Assembly (NCBI GenBank): GCA_033964015.1
Contig: JAWWUD010000215.1
Coordinates: forward strand, 36,000 to 99,999
DNA: 64,000 nucleotides
Origin: Scolanthus callimorphus
Lineage: Eukaryota > Cnidaria > Anthozoa > Actiniaria > Edwardsiidae
Reading direction: 5' to 3'
Shown: positions 32,901-44,400 of the stretch, piece by piece
Numbering within the stretch: the first letter of the stretch is position 1
Layout: each line of letters starts with the position of its first letter
Notes under the pieces: generated by a model
The model's database searches: none
Seen by the model: the letters and a program-made list of their open reading frames with translations, nothing else
What the model was told of the DNA's origin: nothing
Translations under genes and position numbers: made by a program

Positions 32901-35900
32901 GAAATTACAAGAGATGTTATGGCTCTTTCGAGCGAAAAAGTGTCTACTGCAGAGGGTACTGTAGTAACTACCACAACTCACGATAGAACACATGGACTGA
33001 CCTACCCTGCCACACCCTCCTCCGCTCCGTCCTCTGTACCCACACAGCACGAGGTCATATCATCTGACAGAGCACGTGGGATGACCACATCCTCTCCTGA
33101 GGCGACATTAGAACGGGGGGATCAGGTGAGAACAACGTCTGTCCGCGGTATGCAAGAAACTAAACAGCATAGGGACATCACTTCCTATGTTGGTACGGGT
33201 AGACCAAAAGGCTTGCCAGATACAAGGACTACCTGGACTACTGGAGGTACACAAACTATTAGTCGTACTACAGCTGAAAATGAAAATAATCAATATACGG
33301 AATTTACTAGTGATTCGAGCGTTCCTCCATCAACTACTCCTTCTGTTTCTCGTGTTGAAAGTAAATCATTGCGAAGTGAGCCCGAGAAAGACGAATTGCT
33401 GGCCACTACACAGCCTTCAACGTCGAGTAAAACACTTAGCAATAACCCGTTACTATCATTGACGACCACAGAAACGCAAAATAGAATTCCTGCCACTTCC
33501 TCACAAGGTGAAATAGCTCAACATGATACTTTTACAAATGGGACAACGTATTTAGGGGGCTTATCCTACACGGCGACGCCTGTGCCATCTTTTTACTCTC
33601 CCACCCCTTCACAGTCGAGTGTCTACGCTTGCAAGTTACCAAAAATCAACCCGTGGGACCCCTCCATAAGACATCTTTTGAGAGAGGTCGGCGTAGATCC
33701 CGAATGCAGGTCGAGGTACCCGCAACCCAAGTTCAAGGTCATCGATAATCGCTTTGTTGCTGAGCAACCCGAGGAGAAATTTGAATACGTTAATTTGAAA
33801 ACCATACATCGCGTTGATGATGGACGTGTCAATTTAGTCCGTGCGACTTTACGCCTAAATCTCACCGACGACAACAGTTACGTTAGTAATCGCATAACTG
33901 GTTCAGACTTTTTAAAGCTGTCTTATAAAACGAGAGGAAAAGGCGAAGAAAGGCACTACTTTGCAAGAGTTGTTCCTAACGAAGCGTTCATTCAAAAATC
34001 ACGTGATATACGCCAGGGAAATTCAGCATCTAAAGGGCTTCCATTGAATATTCTCATGCTGGGTTTTGATTCAACTTCGCATGCGAACTTCCTGCGCAAA
34101 ATGCCGCACACCCTGGATTTCCTACGCACCAGGCTAAAGACTTATGTCATGGATGGGTTCTCTATCGTAGGGGACGCCACCACCCCCGCGCTCACTGCTC
34201 TTCTGACAGGTAACTTTGACTCGAAGCTACCGGAGGGTAGGCGGGGTTACCTCGGCAGTGGTTTCCTTGACAACTGGCCGTGGATCAGCAAAGAGTTCGA
34301 GTCACGTGGTTATGCGACTCTTTACGCCGAGGATGACCCATCGATGAGCACGTTCAATCTCCGACTCAATGGATTCAATGAGCCCCCGTATCACCATTAT
34401 ATTCGTCCCTTTTGGCAAGAGCTAGAAGCGGCTGGTTTGCGTGACGATGTCGGGCTGTGTTCTAATGGCGTTTCCATGGTGAACCACACTATGGAGTACT
34501 TGCTGAGCTTCTTCCGTGCGTATAATGATACCCCGAAATTTGCTTTGGGATTTGTCTCCTACATTGCGCATGCGCATCCGAATCACCTGAGCTACGGAGA
34601 CTACGACGTGCTGAGCATGCTCACAAGACTCACTCAAGCTGGTTACCATAACAACACCGTCATAATCTTGTTCGGCGATCATGGGTCTCGAAACGATGAC
34701 GTCAGAAATACCATTCAGGGAAAGCTGGAAGAACGGTTGCCATGGTTATCAATTTCGGTTCCTGATTGGCTAGAATCTAAGTACCCAGAAATCGCGGCGG
34801 CGTTGGAAAATAATAAACACGTGATTAGTTCACCGTTTGATTTGCACGCCACGCTGAGACATATTCTAACGTACCCTGATGCCCCTAAAGGAGAGAAAAC
34901 CCAGAGTTTGTTCACCAAGCTCAACGACACCAGAAGATGTGAAGACGCAAGTAAGTAGGAGCCTATCAATTTTGGGTTTGTTTTTTAGTTGTTTGTTTTT
35001 GTTCGTGTATTTCTACCTTCTGCAGTGGCGAAGCTTGTCTCCCATGCATACGTTCTTTGTGTCGGTCACACAACGCATCCCTCCCCACTAACGGCGAGCG
35101 ACATTAAGAACGGACAGCGTCGGATGACTGCCTCCCCCTGCACACGCACACCACCATCATATGTTGTCCAGAGTGATTGCACAGAAGAAAAGCTAACAAT
35201 TTTCGCACCAAGGGTTGGCCTTGTTGCTAATCCTAAAATAGAACTTGTAGCGCATGCAACCCAGTAGATGTCTGTCTCCTTGGTCTTGGTGTCCTTCGTG
35301 CGGCGACCTAGTCAAGAGCTAGCCTGCTCGCAGGCGTTGGAGAGTAGTTTTAGGTCGAGAAACGCGAGTTTGCTTTCGCGTGGCCGCCATCTTGGATTTG
35401 TGACAAAATGTGACAAATTGGGGGTTTGTCACAAATCCAAGATGTCAGCCACGCGAAAGCAAACGCGCGTTTCTCGACCTAAAACTACTCTCCAACGCCT
35501 GCGAGCAGGCTAGTCAAGAGCTGGATCCTCCGCCTGCTCCAAGAAAGGTAGCTTATCACAAGGAATTAGTGACCTTTCGGGGAGCGGGCGCAAGGTCCCT
35601 GTACATGCAGCGGCCTGGCTTTGTTACTTAACAATTAGTCGACCTCAGGCTCCGTAAATATCGCGACTAATTGTTTTAGTATAATTACTCAAGCGACTTT
35701 TGATTTTTGACAAAAAAAATCGGGTTTAGGCAAGAGTGGATTAAGTTTCTCGCAATAAAGTGCGCATGCGCTATAGGTGAATATAACAAAATATTCCGAA
35801 CGTCTCGACCAATCAGCGTGCGGCATCGCTTGAGTAATTATACGAAACGTGAATGTTACACGTTCAGTTTTATTTATCATTTCTTTTGGCAGTGATCGAT

Positions 35901-36365
35901 GAACACTGGTGCCCATGCCTTGAGTTCACTCCCGTCCAAATAAACAACCCGGAAGTCACCAAAGTCGCACAAGCCGCTGTACAGCACATCAATCGCAGGC
36001 TCAACAGTAGAGAGCTAGTGCGGAAGTCATGTCATCAGATACTGCTGACAAAAGTCCACTCAGCCATGAAATATGAGCCTAATAGTAAAGTACAGCGGTT
36101 CGCCAGTACAAATCAAGACTCGGACCAACATGTGAACTTTGGGGCTAAAACGGATGATGACAATCACTACCTTATCACCATGGAAACCGACCCCATGAAG
36201 GCGTTATTTGAGGTGACAGTCAGCATTAGTCAAGAAGGTCACGTTTTCGTGAATCCTAACATAAGCCGTACTAATAAATATGGTGCGCAACCTGAATGTA
36301 TCGCTAAACAATTTCCATACTTTAGAAAATTTTGTGTCTGTAAAGAAAGTAACGTACATAGATAG
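29969..36365 (+). CDS. Type II membrane protein with Ser/Thr-rich stalk and DUF229 sulfatase-like domain
   Basis: Three exons, 29969-30111, 32426-34950 and 35893-36365, join in phase to 1047 codons including the stop (1046 aa). The start ATG is followed by MLFIRRNK and a hydrophobic segment (residues about 9-25, FLVFAVVVGVCLIGVY), a signal anchor with the basic end cytosolic. A charged disordered part (about 60-135) and a Ser/Thr-rich stalk (about 150-440) follow. From about 445 comes a DUF229 domain of the alkaline phosphatase/sulfatase fold: ILMLGFDSTS (Asp about 596), VGDATTPALTALLTG with the candidate nucleophile Thr about 633/634, and ILFGDHGSR (Asp-His about 799-800). A Cys-containing C-terminal module (EHWCPCLEF to FCVCKE) ends the protein. 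The family is common in invertebrates; the substrate is unknown, and activity at the cell surface or in the Golgi lumen is inference. Confidence 0.88.
30112..32425 (+). other. Intron 1 of the DUF229 gene
   Basis: It has a strong donor GTAAGT at 30112 and an acceptor TTTTCCAG ending at 32425. It contains a dispersed repeat starting TAGAGCGGATTTCAGATGAC at 31504, a small palindrome near 31383-31435 (AGCTTGCGTGCAGCCG with its inverse) and an inverted pair at 32250-32340. No other exon was seen. ORFs at 30658-31945 have no recognisable domain. Confidence 0.6.
34951..35892 (+). other. Intron 2 of the DUF229 gene
   Basis: The donor GTAAGT at 34951 follows codon phase 1, and the acceptor TTTGGCAG ends at 35892. 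Splicing makes the split codon A|TG. The intron carries the 193-bp palindromic MITE at 35320-35512. Nothing else was recognised. Confidence 0.65.
35320..35512. mobile_element. Near-perfect palindromic MITE, TAGCCTG family (9-bp TSD)
   Basis: TAGCCTGCTCGCAGGCGTTG at the left is the inverse complement of CAACGCCTGCGAGCAGGCTA at the right. Pairing runs almost to the centre, with arms of about 90 bp. GTCAAGAGC is duplicated at 35311-35319 and 35513-35521. The strong hairpin and 9-bp TSD fit a MULE-type foldback, and the low divergence suggests recent insertion. Confidence 0.82.
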
Positions 36366-36671
36366 TCTTGAGATTTTTACAATTTATCAGCAGCTATAAT
36401 GTCAGTCGGGCAACATATCAGAGAAAGCATCCTTTTCCATCGGCTGATTTTGGGAATGTAGTGCGATATTTTAAATTGAATTCAGCAAATCAACAATTGA
36501 ATTAGCCTGAGTTAACTGACGCCCACTCAATTTATAGATATTTTGAAATTCGTCTTCTGATATCGAATGACGAGAACAATAACAAATGAGTGACTGACTA
36601 GGCTCTTTTTAACTGGTATGGGCTGGCCCTTGTTATGGCTCCGACAAGCTCCCATTATTATTAGCTTGTTA

Positions 36672-37474
36672 GGGACCGATCGTTTATTACGTCCACGGGG
36701 GGGGGGGGGGGGGGGTATTGGTTTTCTAAATTTTGAATGTTAAAATTCGCACCCCCCTCATTAAAAAGGCGATACAAAAATAACCCCCCATAACATCGAT
36801 GTTCTAAAAATCTTACCCCCCACCCTGTAACCAGATCCCCGTTTGAACTAATGGAAGACAATTTACAGAAATTTCTCTTTTTGTTGCGCGCGAAGCGCTC
36901 CCTAATTTTTATGCATGATATGAACGCATTTCACCAAACCTCAAAGAAAATGTCGATGAACATTCCATTTGCTGTGTGTAGTAACAAAGATCGCAAATGA
37001 CGTGCGTAAAGCAGGGTCAAAATGACGAATCTCTATCCTCGTAAAGTGGAACTCACGCTTGCCTAATAATTAGGCCTTCTTTTTTCGAACTGAGACAGCT
37101 CCGATGCTTATTACTGCAGAGCGTCTTTTTGGGGAGAGTTAGTTTTTTCTCCTGCTAAGATATATTTTCTTGTAATGACATTCGTAGCCATTCCATTGCG
37201 CACGCACTCAAAAACTATTTTGTACATTCCGTTGCGCGCGAAGCGCGCCGAAATTGGCGTTCTTGCTATATGGCGTAGCGTTGTATGCCACGACGCGATA
37301 GCTTGTAAATATTATTATTTAGTTTGAACCACAGTGTCTCTGAAAAAATTACCCCCTCTTTTGAGAGAGGGTGCCAAAAAATTACCCCCCTAAAATCTAT
37401 GTCTTCTAAATTTTTACCCCCTCCCAAATTCCATCCCCCCCCCCCCCCCGTAGACGTTATAAACGATCGGTCCC
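36672..37474. mobile_element. 803-bp TIR transposon, GGGACCG family (TSD TTA)
   Basis: The ends GGGACCGATCGTTTATTACG and CGTTATAAACGATCGGTCCC are near-perfect inverse complements, followed inward by long G/C runs. TTA flanks both sides (36669-36671, 37475-37477). Interior sequence around GTTGCGCGCGAAGCGC and GATGAACATTCC is shared with the 1.5-kb relative at 5722-7248. It encodes no protein and is non-autonomous. Confidence 0.8.
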
Positions 37475-37998
37475 TTATTATTATTAATTATAGAAAGGTA
37501 CTTTCGACTCTACATGTCATTCTATTTTTATACAGTACGTATTTAATGTACATGCTAGTCAGGTCATTATTTAAATTCTAAAATACTGTTTAATGGAAAA
37601 AGTACAATAATACTTTGAGTAGCTAGGGAAAGGCTGGTATAATTTAAAATTCGAAACATTGACCGTTTGAAGACTCGTGTATATATTTGAAATTGAGAGG
37701 ATGAAATTAAACAAATCAAATTATGCTCATGTACGGTTTCATATCATTCACGTATAGACGTCCGTGTAATTGGAAGGGGACGGCAGGGCTTAGGATGCTT
37801 ACGAAAAACCGGGAATAGGCGATTATGTTGACGTCAGTGTTTACGATTTTTCTCATTTGCATAAGCATTAGTGAAAATCAGCAAGCGTAACGGAGGTACA
37901 AAAAGAAATGATCTGAATTTCAATAGCGTCTGGTGAATGAAGCGTATATACTAAGAAAGTTTGACGTTCGTATAGACTAGACGAACTTTCGGAATATC

Positions 37999-39070
37999 GT
38001 ACTTCATGAGGCATTTTTTAGTAAAAGCTGGCAACAAGTGCCATCTTATGCGAAATTTTACGCTGAATCCGAATTTTTTATTGCCAATGCAGATTTTGCA
38101 TTTTAGGAGGTGAAATGACGTCATGATTGACAGCTGTCACACAAACCTCTACAATGAATTTTTCGCCGATTTTTCTTTTCAAAGTTTAAGGGCCAGTGAA
38201 ATTCAAATGTGTAAGTGGCAATGTGATATTCAAAAAAATGTATCTATATTATGGGATAGGGTGATTGATTGGCGTAGAACGTCATCCAAAAATGGCGGAT
38301 CCACGATGGCCGCCGTGCCGCCATTTTGGATATCTGTTGATTGTTTGAGGCCATCACGTTCAAAAGCTAAACTTTAAAAAAATAAAAGACAAAACTTCAA
38401 CGATTTTGCAAATGCATAAAAAGTAGCAACTGGCGATTATGGTGGAAAGCGAATAATATATAGGCAAATATATGATTGTTGTTAGTGAATGTAGGTAGGA
38501 AGCGCAATCCACAAAATTATAGCAAGTTAGTCGTCCCTACTGTAAAAGTTCTCACTATGACTATTGATTTCAAAGCCTATCACTGAGTCAAATACATCTA
38601 CGACTTTTGTTTTAAACGCATGCAGAATATTCCTCTTACACACACAGGAATAATAATGACAAGAAAACAGCCCGTCACTTCGTGACGCTAGAAGACCCAA
38701 CCTAAGTTCCCCCTTCCATAAACTGCTGATTTACATTACTAATGACCTCCCTTTTTATGTGTTTGTTTTGCACTGGTCTCCTTGATTTTGGTGGAGAAAA
38801 TGACGCACGTGTATGTGTCTTGGTGAGTCAGTCCGGGTCTCAAAACATTTGACTTCGGAATTGTTTGTATAATGCTTATCAGTAAGGCACGAGAAGAAAC
38901 AGGTAAAGTTAAACTGTTCTAAGAAATTTCTTAGTTTATTTTCACCCATTAAAATGCAAAATCAGGGATGGCAACAAGAAAATTCGGATTCAGCGTTAAA
39001 AATTACATAAGAAAACTCTTGTTGTCAGCTTTTACTAAAAAAAATGCCTCATGCGCCTTAAATATTGCAA
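37999..39070. repeat. Large inverted repeat with ~75-bp arms
   Basis: CATGAGGCATTTTTTAGTAA near 38004 pairs with TTACTAAAAAAAATGCCTCATG-type sequence near 39034. The arms continue through TTACGCTGAATCCGAATTTT against AAAATTCGGATTCAGCGTTA. The interior includes the inverted repeat copy at 38650-38945. It is probably a composite transposon or nested insertions. Confidence 0.6.
38650..38945 (-). repeat. Interspersed repeat, copy 2 (inverted relative to 24655-25035)
   Basis: AGCCCGTCACTTCGTGACGC followed by TAGAAGACCCAACCTAAGTT is the inverse complement of the right end of copy 1, and similarity continues for almost 300 bp. Its class is unknown. Confidence 0.7.
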
Positions 39071-39826
39071 TTTCTGATATTTCGTCTAGTCTAGTAACTC
39101 AAATTATGAGCGCATGGCGAGAAGCTCAATTTGCAAGAAACATGTGGGCTAATGAGCTTCCTGCCCCACAAGAAAATCAAGTCTTGAAAAATGTAATGAA
39201 AATGCTCAAGATCAAATAATTACTATTCCGAAGAACGCATTGACGATTTTCACGAAGTTTTGAATGATTCACGCAGGTTTTTAAAATTCTGAAGCTATAC
39301 CCTGCTTATGGAAATGAGTAAACATATAACCGACTATTCCGGTTGGGATGCCAATGGTACACGGATATTTTGGACAAGGATAATTGATGGGAATAAATTC
39401 GAACAATGTTCTGCTGGGAAAGTTTTTTTTTCATTTTCGCTCGTTGTATGCCCCTACATGGTTGTTCAACGTTGATGTATTGCAAGAGATAGAGTTCCAT
39501 AATTTAGATTTCTAGCCGGCATGTGAGCCCGCGTTCTATCAGGGAGAGGAGCAAGGAATCCAGCCGAGCGCGATAGGATTAAGGTGGGTATGGCGAAGGA
39601 GAAAGAAAATATGTGGGCACGAACCCTTGATGTCAATTATAGCAGGGAGGTGAGCGAGGCGGCAACGCAACTGTATAAATTACGAACGTGTGCCAGCATC
39701 GGCAAAAAAAATTACCGTAGACATATACATTTTTAGTTTTTTCATTTTATTTCTTCTATAGTATAAATATAGTGCAAGTATAAATAACTAGTATGGCGTA
39801 TGTATGTATAATTCGAACCTTTCACC

Positions 39827-40264
39827 CCCGGGGGGGGGACTCCCATATTTTTTGACCGGGGATGATCGTCGTATCTTTTAGGGGTTAAAATCACTGGGCC
39901 TTGGTCTCTTTTAGGGGTGATCTTAATCTTCAATAAAATTAGGGAGATTGGTATCTTTTAGGGCCGTAATATGTGTCCAAATTGTTTTCTCTCATGATGG
40001 TGCTTCTAAAAACCGTGAAAGAAAGAGAGATTACTCGATGAGAACACGATAAATTAGAAACAAACACGGAAATTTCTTGATGGGTATCTTTTACCTGTTA
40101 CCTGTCTCCTTCGCGCCTACTTTGCACATAAGGCCTCATCTTTTAAGGTAAGAAATTATTTGAGCCACGCCATGGCCCGCCATGTTTGGTATCTTTTAGG
40201 GGTGAAACTGAAAATTTCCGACGATCATCCCCGGTCAAAAAATATGGGAGTCCCCCCCCCCGGG
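39827..40264. mobile_element. hAT-type MITE with poly-G ends (8-bp TSD)
   Basis: CCCGGGGGGGGGACTCCCAT at the left mirrors ATGGGAGTCCCCCCCCCCGGG-type sequence at the right. Arms extend inward through TTTTTTGACCGGGGATGATC. CTTTCACC is duplicated at 39819-39826 and 40265-40272. An 8-bp TSD is the hAT signature. GTATCTTTTAGGGG recurs internally. A relative is at 63280-63758. Confidence 0.8.
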
Positions 40265-41095
40265 CTTTCACCGTAATGTTGTTGTCATGAAAACCAATAC
40301 TCCGCTTAAAAAACAGTATAGCAAACAAGGTCGCAGCAATTTAGGGAAGAGGTCAAAACAACGGTACTTTACAAGTATCCAGTTTAGGGGTGGAGGTACC
40401 CGAGACCCACCACCTCTCTCTATTTTCCTAAACATCGGATTTTCAACTGCCGATATCTCGTGAAATAATTGATGAATAATGGCGAAAACCCTACCATTGT
40501 GCTCTATATGAAGAGAACAACACATTTCTGCAACAAAATTGGGTATCCCTTATTTGTGCGTCGAGAAAATAACCACTGTATACTTATGGGGGGTATGTAG
40601 TACCCGGTACCCACCACCTAATTCACCATCCCTGGATACCTACCGTTGTTTTGACCTCTTCCCTTAGAAGATCCGAAATATTGGAGAAGGAAACAAATCA
40701 TTCTTTCCTCGTATTATTTCATTATTTCCATTGTGTTTTGTACGGGTTGCAGCCCAATTCGAAGTAATATATCAACACGAGACAGCGTGTTTCATCAGGA
40801 AGAATACGAAGCAAAGCCGAGTTTTCAGTTTTAACCGACTTCGAGGTGTCTAGAAGTCGTATATCGTAGTTGTCACTAATAGGCCGCGCAGCGAAAAGCC
40901 TGGGGAGAGACTGCATCATGTTTGACAATTATCACGTGACCCCAAAGGATCCTGGTTAACCAGTTCTTAGCCCCTTTCCCCCTAAAGATCTCAACAGCTT
41001 CCGTTTTATATACAGATCAATCAGTTCATAAAGATCGATCAGTTAACACAGATCAACCACGTGATCTACATGTGTTTGCACGTGGCAGTCACGTG

Positions 41096-41448
41096 TTATC
41101 TAAGAAAGGTGCTGCTGTTGAAGGGCATGGGGATGTCTGCATCGAGTTGTTTATGTTTAGACTCTTGCTTGGCATCGTGCGAAACTTTGCTCTGCAAAGA
41201 AAATAGAGAAAGATTAACTAGGATTGCTATGTTAGAGAATATTATTCCTATTTATTACTATGGCAACTATCGGTGGCATGGCAACACCTTAATTCTTGGC
41301 TCACCTGCTCTCTGTTATTGTGCTGCCGTAGCCTCATTATCAAGGCGCGTTGTTTTCCATCCCCAAGAGGCTCCGAGTACTTGTGTTGCATCTTGAGTCT
41401 CAGTCTGGGCCACAACATTCGCTCGATGTCAAGGACTATCTGAGCCCA
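41096..41448 (-). CDS. TRPV: TRPV C-terminal tail exons with TRP-type helix
   Basis: Exon 41305-41448 starts [18 protein letters not shown], the Trp-led TRP helix that follows S6 in TRPV channels, then [19 protein letters not shown]. The last exon (41191 to the stop TAA at 41098-41096) encodes a short hydrophilic tail ending PFNSSTFLR. Acceptors TTGTAG and TTTGCAG and donor GTGAGC are clear. Confidence 0.88.
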
Positions 41449-44400
41449 CTACAATAAAGAAAGCGTAAATGCACGTGTGTAAATGTCCTACCTCAAAAGC
41501 GTGATATAATAACTTTGCAAGTTGTTCATGATCATGCATAGCAAGACCTACCAGCAAATCATGAACAAGTGTGGATCAGACAGAAATTTGTCTCGACGAT
41601 TTGGGGTTGAAAAGCGTTTTGGGACTATGCTGAAATATTAGCGACTGTCACTGAAAAAAATCATAATTATCTATTTTTACGGGGAGAACAGAAATCACTG
41701 AACCGATGAGATTCGTGATGTTTCGAGATAAATCTCTCGGGCCTAGGACATTTGCCGTTTCTAATGCAAATGAACTTAGACAATAAGGTTTCCTCAATTG
41801 CATTAGAAATGGAAAGGAATTTTAAACCTTCCCCCCAGTTTTACAGTCACTGCATAAATGCAAACATTAGGCTTCCTTGCACGACGAGGCCTCTGTGGCC
41901 TTGCACACACCCTTTGGGTGGCAATATTTAAAAAAAGGCTGAACTTTTTGAATTGCTTTCTTACAAAGTAGGGGTCGTAAACTACAAATTCGTAGCTCTT
42001 TTCAATATGTTGCGGGATTCCTGTGTCAAACGCACGCGCAAAATGGCGGGAAATTGAATCATTTAGGCGGGAAAAGTAACAAATGAGAAACGTGTTCTAC
42101 CTGTCTGGTCCATTCCTTTTCTGTCTCTGCAACAGTGAGGTATGTGTTTCCCATCATGGCGATTAGCATGTTAAACGTCAGCAGGGCACCGATAACCATG
42201 AACACAAAAAGACGATCTGAAAGACCAAATTTGTTTTCATTTATGAACCGCAGCAACTTGTAATTTCTCTCGTTTATGATTGCTTATGTATTTTTAGACT
42301 TAGGCAGTCATTTGAAATTCGCTTATTGTTTTGTGCCCGTAAAGGCTGGTTCTCACTGGAACGCAAGCGCAAGGCAAGTGTGAATCATAGCAACGCAAGC
42401 GCAAGCCTAAAGTAAACATTGATTAGTTGCTTGCGTTCACTTGAATCACACTAGACGCACGGACAAGCACAAGAGAACGCATTGCCTCGATTTTCGTGTG
42501 CTTACGTCTGCGCTTCTTGCGTTCTAGTGTGAACCACAAAAGGGAAACATATGAGTTTGATGTCCTTGCGCTTGCACTTGCGTTCCAGTGAGAACCAACC
42601 TTACGAGAACTGACAGAACTATTAAGAAGACAAATAGTTTTCTGGTAAAAGGTAGTTGATTGTGAAAAAGGTAGATTCTCTCGCAGGAGAAGTGATATCT
42701 TTTCTATTACATCTAATTAAAAAAGGTTGCTTTGGTGTTTGGTGTTTGGTCTTTTGATTATAGCGCGAAACAAAGGAATTATTTGCTTCAGTGACCACGA
42801 AACAAAGGCGTTCAATGACCAAACATCAATGACCAAAGCAACCTTTCTGAATTAGGTGTAAATGCTAATGCATGTTACTTACGAGTCCAATGACTTGGAA
42901 CGGCGTATTTGAATCCATTAACTGACCATGAAGATCCTAAGAATGAAAGGATTTTATATCGTTACTTATTATAAAATGCAAGAAGTATCTTTAAAGAGCC
43001 CGTGTCAGCCACTCCTTTGTTTTTGTTTAGCGTCTCTTGGCATTTCTGTTTTTGGATTTTCTTACCCCAAACTCTCCCAGGGACATGATAATTAGCGCCA
43101 ATCCCGCGGCGAACCATCTGGTGAACATGTGCTCTTCCGCGTCATCTGACAGATAACCGTTCATCACTAAAAACATGGCTGAAAATGAACAGCAAAGCTC
43201 AATACCAGGAGTAGAAGAATACATTTTAGATTGTGATAGTGAGAATTCGCTGTTCAACGCGCGCAATGTGATGGCGGCGTGTCTTTCCTTCATCTTTCTT
43301 TTGAAAAATGCGAGAGGGGAAATAATCTGTAACCATGCAAAAAAAAAAATTAAATCTACAATCTAAAAATAGATCTGTCTACTCCTGTCTTTCGGGCGCC
43401 CACCACTAGGTGATGGAAGCTCCTGTTGATGGGCTCCCTGTGCTTCGGACGCCCACCATTAGGTGATGGAGGCTCTTGTTGATGGGCTCCCTGTGCTTCG
43501 GACGCCCACCACTAGGTGATGGAAGCTCCTTTTGATGGGCTCCCTGTGCTTTGGACGCCCACCACTAGGTGATGGAGGCTCCTGTTGATGGGCTCCCTGT
43601 GCTTTGGACGCCCACTACTAGGTGATGGAGGCTTCTGTTGATGGGCTCCCTGTGCTTCGGACGCCCACCACTAGTTGATGGAGGCTCCTGTTGATGGGCT
43701 CCCTGTGCTTTGGACGCCCACTACTAGGTGATGGAGGCTTCTGTTGATGGGCTCCCTGTGCTTCGGACGTCCACCAATAGCTGATGGAGGCTCCTGGTGA
43801 TTGGCTACTGAGTTTGCATTTACCTTGTGAGAATCCAATGACAAATATCATGTATATGATGAAGAAGATGATGAAATCTCGTTTGAGCATCTGCCAGATC
43901 ATCACGACGTAAGGACCAGTCAGTTGGAACCCCCTACAGAACACACGTAATAATCGTAGTTATATGTATGCTCTGAAAAGCCCAGAATCACAATTTAGGA
44001 AACATAATGAGAACAACCAACGTATAAGTGATCTTACTTGCAGAAATTGAGAGAATATGGCCAAGCGAGTACGAGAGCGATGATGGTTAGGTGATCTTCC
44101 AAAGCCACGTGGCATGTAAGACGTGCTATAAGACAGCACGGGACAATGGCACAGGACACAACAAAGAGGCCACGAATAGGGTTATAGAGCTGCGGAAATA
44201 AGGTATGGTCAGAAGTGGTCAGTGCACCACAAAACTTTTAGTTTCCATCATTCTTATCTACATTGAACTTTCTCGTGAAAGTTTCCAACGAAACATGCAA
44301 AAAAAAAGGAAAACCTCTGTCCTATTAAATGCTAGAATACACTAAGTATTTGCTGGCGCTCTTTTGACACAGTCGAGAACTTGATATAGAGCGGATTTTA

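Larger units (their letters stand above)
36366..41095. other. Intergenic region between DUF229 and TRPV (converging 3' ends)
   Basis: No host coding exon was recognised. It contains two TSD-bounded transposons (36672-37474, 39827-40264), a large inverted repeat (37999-39070) and interspersed copies. The segment at about 36400-36610 resembles 2995-3215 (TCAGAGAAAGCATCC, CCATCGGCTGATTT and ATATCGAATG in the same order). The two flanking genes converge, so both 3' UTRs lie here, but no polyadenylation signal could be assigned with confidence. Confidence 0.5.

Noticed and set aside
35268..35513. 81-codon ORF in DUF229 intron 2
   Set aside because: It lies across the palindromic MITE, and its composition follows the inverted repeat.
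39306..39500. Short ORFs in the intergenic region before TRPV
   Set aside because: No domain, no splice context, and surrounded by transposon sequence.
43384..43807. CRISPR-like array
   Set aside because: The units are contiguous 53-bp tandem repeats without unique spacers, in an animal intron.
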